A DNA stretch of 9,191 nucleotides from Actinomycetota bacterium (lineage in GTDB: Bacteria > Actinomycetota > Actinomycetes > Streptosporangiales > Streptosporangiaceae), in contig DPMS01000954.1 in the NCBI GenBank assembly GCA_003541285.1, positions 960-10,150 of the forward strand, written 5' to 3'. Under the pieces are notes generated by a model that saw nothing but the letters and a program-made list of their open reading frames with translations, did not search any database and was not told the origin of the DNA. The translations under genes were made by a program, and so were the position numbers. Shown piece after piece: positions 6,391 through 9,191 of the stretch. Each line of letters opens with the position of its first letter. The first letter of the stretch is position 1.

Positions 6391-6798
6391 GTGGCGATTG
6401 ACTGGACGCGGCTGCGGGCGGCCGCAGCCGAGGTGGCGCAGCGGGCACACGCACCGTATTCACTGCTGCGGGTGGGTGCGGCGGGCGAGACCGGCGATGG
6501 CCGGGTCGTGGTCGGCTGCAATGTCGAGAACGCCTCCTATGGCCTCACGCTGTGCGCCGAATGCGGGCTGGTCTCCGCCTTGCACGCGACAGGCGGCGGG
6601 GTCCTGGTCGCGGTGAGCGTGGTCGCCGGGGATGGCCATCGCCTGCTGCCCTGCGGGCGATGCCGCCAGCTCCTGCTCGAAGCCGGCGGACCCAGCCTGC
6701 TGGTGGACACCGATGCGGGGCCCAGCGAACTCGGGCGCCTGCTGCCTTCCCCTTTCACCGGGGCTGACCTGCCCGCCGCTGGTGACGGTGATGGCTGA
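6391..6798 (+). CDS. cdd: Cytidine deaminase
   Basis: A 135-residue cytosolic enzyme that hydrolyses cytidine and deoxycytidine to uridine and deoxyuridine, feeding the pyrimidine phosphorylase encoded next. The length fits the small homotetrameric class. Substrate-binding NVENAS is at 44-49. The catalytic motif CAEC gives zinc ligand C55 and proton-shuttle E57, and PCGRCRQ supplies zinc ligands C88 and C91. The residue after the glutamate is Cys rather than the Arg of the Bacillus enzyme (CAER), a variant I recall from mycobacterial cytidine deaminases, so I read it as lineage-typical. All catalytic residues are present. The gene opens the plus-strand operon and its stop overlaps the start of the phosphorylase. 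The last ten or so residues are a loose Ala/Gly/Asp tail. Confidence 0.95.
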   Translation: MAIDWTRLRAAAAEVAQRAHAPYSLLRVGAAGETGDGRVVVGCNVENASYGLTLCAECGLVSALHATGGGVLVAVSVVAGDGHRLLPCGRCRQLLLEAGGPSLLVDTDAGPSELGRLLPSPFTGADLPAAGDGDG

Positions 6799-8116
6799 AC
6801 CGGTCCCGTCCGCGCCTGCTGCCCCGGCGGCCGGCCGGGCAGCGTACGCCGCGGTGGATCTGATCCGTGCCAAACGCGACGGCCGGGTGCTCACCGCCAG
6901 CGAGATCCGCTGGCTCATCGGGGCCTACCTGTCGGGGGAGGTCGCGGAAGAGCAGATGTCAGCCATGCTCATGGCGATCTACTTCCGTGGCCTGGAGGCC
7001 GGCGAACTGCGCACCTGGACCTCGGCCATGGTGGATTCCGGGGAACGGCTGGATCTGAGCGGGTCCAGCCGGCCCACCGTGGACAAGCATTCGACCGGAG
7101 GCGTGGGGGACAAGGTCTCGCTGATCCTCGCCCCGCTGGTGGCGGCCTGCGGCGCCGCCGTGCCGCAGCTATCGGGCCGGGGGCTCGGCCATACCGGCGG
7201 CACGCTGGACAAGCTGGAGTCCATCCCGGGCTGGCAGGCGACGCTGCCGCCTGCCGACATGGCCGCCATCTTGCAGCGCGTGGGCTGCGTGATCTGCGCG
7301 GCCGGCCCCGGCCTGGCCCCGGCTGACCGGCGCCTGTACGCGCTGCGTGATGTCACCGGGACGGTCGAGTCGATCCCGCTCATCGCCAGTTCGATCATGT
7401 CCAAGAAGATCGCCGAAGGCACGGCAGCGCTCGTGCTCGACGTCAAGGTCGGCAGTGGCGCCTTCATGCGGGACATCGCCGATGCCCGGCTGCTGGCGAC
7501 GACCATGGTGACTCTGGGCAGCGAGCACGGTGTGCGCACCAGCGCGCTGCTCACCCGGATGGACACGCCGCTTGGGCGCGCGGTCGGCAATGCCCTGGAG
7601 GTCGAGGAGGCGGTCGCCACCCTGGCCGGGAAGGGACCGCCCGACCTGGTCGAGGTGGTGCTGGCGCTGGCCCGTGAGATGCTCGCGCTCGCGGGGATCA
7701 CTGCCGACCCGGCGGCGGTGCTGACGGACGGCCGGGCACTCACCCGCTACCGCGCCATGATCGCCGCCCAGGGCGGTGACCCGGACGCATCGCTGCCACT
7801 GGCCGCGCATTCGCGCACTGTGCCCGCGCCTGCGTCCGGCTGGCTGCGCAGCCTGGATGCCCGCGTGGTCGGAGTCGCCGCCTGGCGGCTTGGCGCCGGC
7901 CGGGCGCGCAGCCAGGATACGGTGAGCCCGACCGCCGGGGTGCTGTGCCTGGCCAAGCCGGGTGAGCGGGTTGAGGCGGGGCAGCCGCTGCTCGAACTGC
8001 ATGCCGACGATGACGCCCTGGCCGCCACGGTCGCCGGCACCCTGTCCGGCGCGTTCGAGATCGGCTCGGAGCCACCCGAACCTGTCGCCCCGGTCATCGA
8101 GCGGATAGGGGAGTGA
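6791..8116 (+). CDS. deoA: Thymidine/pyrimidine-nucleoside phosphorylase
   Basis: A 441-residue cytosolic enzyme that splits thymidine, deoxyuridine and perhaps uridine with phosphate into base and (deoxy)ribose-1-phosphate. The N-terminal helical domain is followed by DKHSTGGVGDK (98-108), which binds phosphate and carries H100. The family signature from SGRGLGHTGGT to DKLESIPG is at 128-147. R186, S201 and K205 match the pyrimidine-contacting Arg171, Ser186 and Lys190 of the E. coli enzyme in exact spacing. LDVKVGSGAFM (216-226) and the C-terminal PYNP domain with AAWRLGAGR complete the protein. ATG 6791 is chosen; it overlaps the deaminase by 8 nt, so translation is probably coupled. GTG 6788 or 6782 are possible alternatives. 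Whether it prefers thymidine only or also accepts uridine cannot be read from sequence. Confidence 0.95.
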   Translation: MAEPVPSAPAAPAAGRAAYAAVDLIRAKRDGRVLTASEIRWLIGAYLSGEVAEEQMSAMLMAIYFRGLEAGELRTWTSAMVDSGERLDLSGSSRPTVDKHSTGGVGDKVSLILAPLVAACGAAVPQLSGRGLGHTGGTLDKLESIPGWQATLPPADMAAILQRVGCVICAAGPGLAPADRRLYALRDVTGTVESIPLIASSIMSKKIAEGTAALVLDVKVGSGAFMRDIADARLLATTMVTLGSEHGVRTSALLTRMDTPLGRAVGNALEVEEAVATLAGKGPPDLVEVVLALAREMLALAGITADPAAVLTDGRALTRYRAMIAAQGGDPDASLPLAAHSRTVPAPASGWLRSLDARVVGVAAWRLGAGRARSQDTVSPTAGVLCLAKPGERVEAGQPLLELHADDDALAATVAGTLSGAFEIGSEPPEPVAPVIERIGE

Positions 8117-8123
8117 CGTGCTG

Positions 8124-8420
8124 AGCACAGCCCGGATTGACCACGTCGTCGGAGAATCGCTGGGCGGGGCTGCCGGGACGTGTTCATTTCGGGTTGATGA
8201 CGGCCTGAGTTGACCACGCCGGCGGACCTGGATCGGCGGGCGTGGCCGATATGGGCCGTGATAGCAGCCCTTACTGACCACGGCTCGTCCGGCAGCGGCC
8301 CGGCTCCAGGCGGCCGTGGTCGATTCGGGTCGTGTCGCCAACCCAAATTGACCACGCCCGCGCGCGTCCCGGGCCGATCGCCCGCGACGTGCGCATCCGG
8401 GCCGTTGATAGCACCCCAAA
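8124..8420 (+). repeat. Array of four degenerate 64-74-bp hairpin-bearing repeats
   Basis: Units start with TTGACCACG (CTGACCACG in the third) at 8137, 8210, 8274 and 8348. Near the unit middle lies a complementary arm, followed by ATTCGGG-like sequence and a tail near GATAGCACCCCAAA that runs straight into the next unit. Arms are GACCACGTC/GACGTGTTC in unit 1, GACCACGCC/GGCGTGGCC in unit 2 and GACCACGGC/GCCGTGGTC in unit 3 (perfect, nine pairs). Unit 4 keeps only CACG/CGTG. The eighth pair is T-A, C-G and G-C in the three units, a compensatory pattern. A lone tail (about 8124-8136) precedes unit 1. The array begins just after the deoA stop, with no gene inside. Confidence 0.65.
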
Positions 8421-8431
8421 TCGTCCAGGCC

Positions 8432-8620
8432 CCGCCTGGGGATGGCGCGGTGCCGCCCGGGCAGGGCGCGGTCCCGCCTGGGGATGGCGCGGTCCTGCCC
8501 CGGAAAGGCGCGGTCCCGCCTGGGGATGGCGCGGTGCCGCCCGGGCAGGGCGCGGTGCCGCCCCGGAAAGGCGCGGTCCCGCCTGGGGAAGGCGCGGTCC
8601 CGCCTGGGACAGGGCGTGGG
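8432..8620 (+). repeat. Nine tandem 21-bp repeats upstream of deoC
   Basis: Nine head-to-tail 21-bp units with core CCGCC(T/C)GGGGATGGCGCGGT fall into three variants: GGGGAT (units 1, 3, 5), GGGCAG (2, 6) and CCGGAAA (4, 7). Unit 8 is GGGGAA, and the last unit (8600-8620) has decayed. Because 21 is a multiple of three, all plus frames stay open as heptapeptide repeats. The deoC frame is open from 8412 and has ATG codons at 8442, 8484 and 8526 inside the repeats. Start GTG 8640 lies 20 bp past the last unit. I treat it as non-coding spacer, but an N-terminal extension of deoC is formally possible. Confidence 0.85.
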
Positions 8621-8633
8621 TGGATGTGACAAT
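8606..8633 (+). promoter_or_regulatory. Possible deoC promoter with leaderless start
   Basis: GGGACA (8606-8611) and GACAAT (8628-8633) are 16 bp apart and loosely match -35 and -10 boxes. Transcription from this pair would begin at about 8640, exactly on the GTG proposed for deoC. Leaderless mRNAs are common in actinobacteria and no good ribosome binding site precedes this GTG. The boxes are weak, so this is tentative. Confidence 0.25.
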
Positions 8634-8639
8634 GGGGCG

Positions 8640-9191
8640 GTGGACGCCGATGTCGTGACCGGAGCTGCTGGCATCGTCGCGGCAGCCGGGGCGGGCACGG
8701 GCAGCGCGGGCACGCAGATCACCGGGCCGGGTATGGCTGGCTGGCCGGCTCTGGCCGGGTCCGATGCGGCGCTCCGGCAGATCCTGCACGGGCTGCCCGG
8801 TGTCGACCAGGTCGGGGCGCACGAGCGGGCCGCGTCCCTGGCAACCCGCTCCATCAAGCGGGAGGCCAAGCTGTGGGCGCTGGAGATGGCGGTCCGCATG
8901 GTCGACCTCACCACGCTGGAAGGCGCGGACACGCCGGGGAAGGTCCGCGGGCTGTGCGCCAAGGCACGCCAGCCCGACCCGGCCGACCCGGCTGTGCCGC
9001 CGGTCGCGGCCGTGTGCGTGTACCCGGACCTGGCCGCCCTGGCCCGCACTGAACTGGCCGGCAGCGGCGTGGCGGTCGCCTCGGTGGCGACGGCGTTCCC
9101 GTCCGGGCGCGCCTCGCTCGCGGTGAAACTCGCCGACGTGGCCGATGCGGTGAACGCGGGCGCGGACGAGGTCGACATGGTCATCGACCGA
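8640..9191 (+). CDS. deoC: Deoxyribose-phosphate aldolase, N-terminal 184 residues (cut by window end)
   Basis: The cytosolic class I aldolase that cleaves 2-deoxyribose-5-phosphate to glyceraldehyde-3-phosphate and acetaldehyde, the last step of deoxynucleoside catabolism. Recognisable segments are the actinobacterial LHGLPGVDQVG (49-59), RSIKREAK, VDLTTLEGADTPGKVRGLC (88-106), AAVCVYPDL (124-132), ASVATAFPSGRASL (145-158) and DEVDMVIDR (176-184). In DEVDMVIDR the Asp after Val corresponds to catalytic Asp102 of the E. coli enzyme. The Schiff-base lysine lies beyond the window. GTG 8640 is a judgement: no clear ribosome binding site precedes it. ATG 8733 (starting MAGWPALAGS) would still keep the whole fold, and upstream ATGs lie in frame in the tandem repeat. 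The 30 residues before ATG 8733 are low-complexity Ala/Gly. Family call is firm, start is not. Confidence 0.92.
   Translation, partial: MDADVVTGAAGIVAAAGAGTGSAGTQITGPGMAGWPALAGSDAALRQILHGLPGVDQVGAHERAASLATRSIKREAKLWALEMAVRMVDLTTLEGADTPGKVRGLCAKARQPDPADPAVPPVAAVCVYPDLAALARTELAGSGVAVASVATAFPSGRASLAVKLADVADAVNAGADEVDMVIDR

Larger units (their letters stand above)
8117..8639. other. 523-bp non-coding gap between deoA and deoC, almost all repeats
   Basis: The gap is filled by the hairpin repeat array and the 21-bp tandem repeats. I see no credible separate gene. Plus-strand open frames such as TTG 8210 to 8629 contain only repeat-derived heptads (GAVPPGD-like), and the opposite-strand frame is a shadow of GC-rich DNA. 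An odd palindrome GTGCTGAGCAC sits at 8118-8128 just after the deoA stop. No T-rich intrinsic terminator is visible. Confidence 0.7.

Noticed and set aside
8124..8620. CRISPR array
   Set aside because: Units are degenerate, lack constant repeats with unique spacers of even length, the 21-bp units have no spacers, and no cas genes are present.
8210..8629. TTG-started plus-strand ORF encoding GAVPPGD/GAVPPRK heptads
   Set aside because: It has no ribosome binding site and begins inside the hairpin repeats. The heptads arise simply because the repeat period is 21 bp, so all frames are open.
7169..9184. 671-codon minus-strand open frame across deoA, the repeats and deoC
   Set aside because: It lies opposite two clear enzyme genes, its product is low-complexity (PRRDRAFPG-type heptads from the 21-bp repeats), and long antisense frames are expected in GC-rich DNA.

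Overview
The window is G+C-rich (roughly 70% by eye) and reads as a nucleoside uptake and salvage locus of an actinobacterium. The protein families are actinobacterial in style: a cytidine deaminase with CAEC instead of CAER, a DeoC with a long N-terminus, and lipoprotein-dependent BMP-type nucleoside ABC transport. GTG starts are common, stop/start overlaps are tight, and codon third positions are G/C. I cannot name a genus.

Layout. Positions 1-6012 are one minus-strand operon, read right to left: a BMP-family nucleoside-binding lipoprotein (4918-6012), a strong hairpin (4854-4893), a double-domain ABC ATPase (3213-4829), two ABC permeases (1894-3216 and 623-1897), a 36-codon ORF (516-626) and the N-terminal half of a purine nucleoside phosphorylase (1-519). 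From the ATPase onward every junction is a 4-nt ATGA or GTGA overlap. The left edge is odd. The phosphorylase reads normally to about codon 115, then continues in frame into a sequence resembling the flagellar hook-associated protein FlgK. This looks like a chimeric join near nt 165-185, possibly an assembly artefact.

A 378-bp divergent intergenic region (6013-6390) separates this from a plus-strand operon: cytidine deaminase (6391-6798) and thymidine/pyrimidine-nucleoside phosphorylase (6791-8116, overlapping by 8 nt). After 523 bp of repeats comes the start of deoxyribose-phosphate aldolase (8640 to beyond the window). The repeat region has two parts. The first is four degenerate units of about 64-74 bp, starting TTGACCACG and carrying an internal inverted repeat whose pairs change in a compensatory way. 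The second is nine tandem 21-bp units that stay open in the deoC frame.

Together: the lipoprotein captures nucleosides and the ABC transporter imports them. The purine phosphorylase splits purine nucleosides, the deaminase converts cytidine to uridine, and the pyrimidine phosphorylase releases base plus (deoxy)ribose-1-phosphate. After a phosphopentomutase not seen here, DeoC cleaves deoxyribose-5-phosphate to glyceraldehyde-3-phosphate and acetaldehyde. The enzymes belong to known families. The less explained material is the chimeric left edge, the small coupled ORF and the non-coding repeat array.
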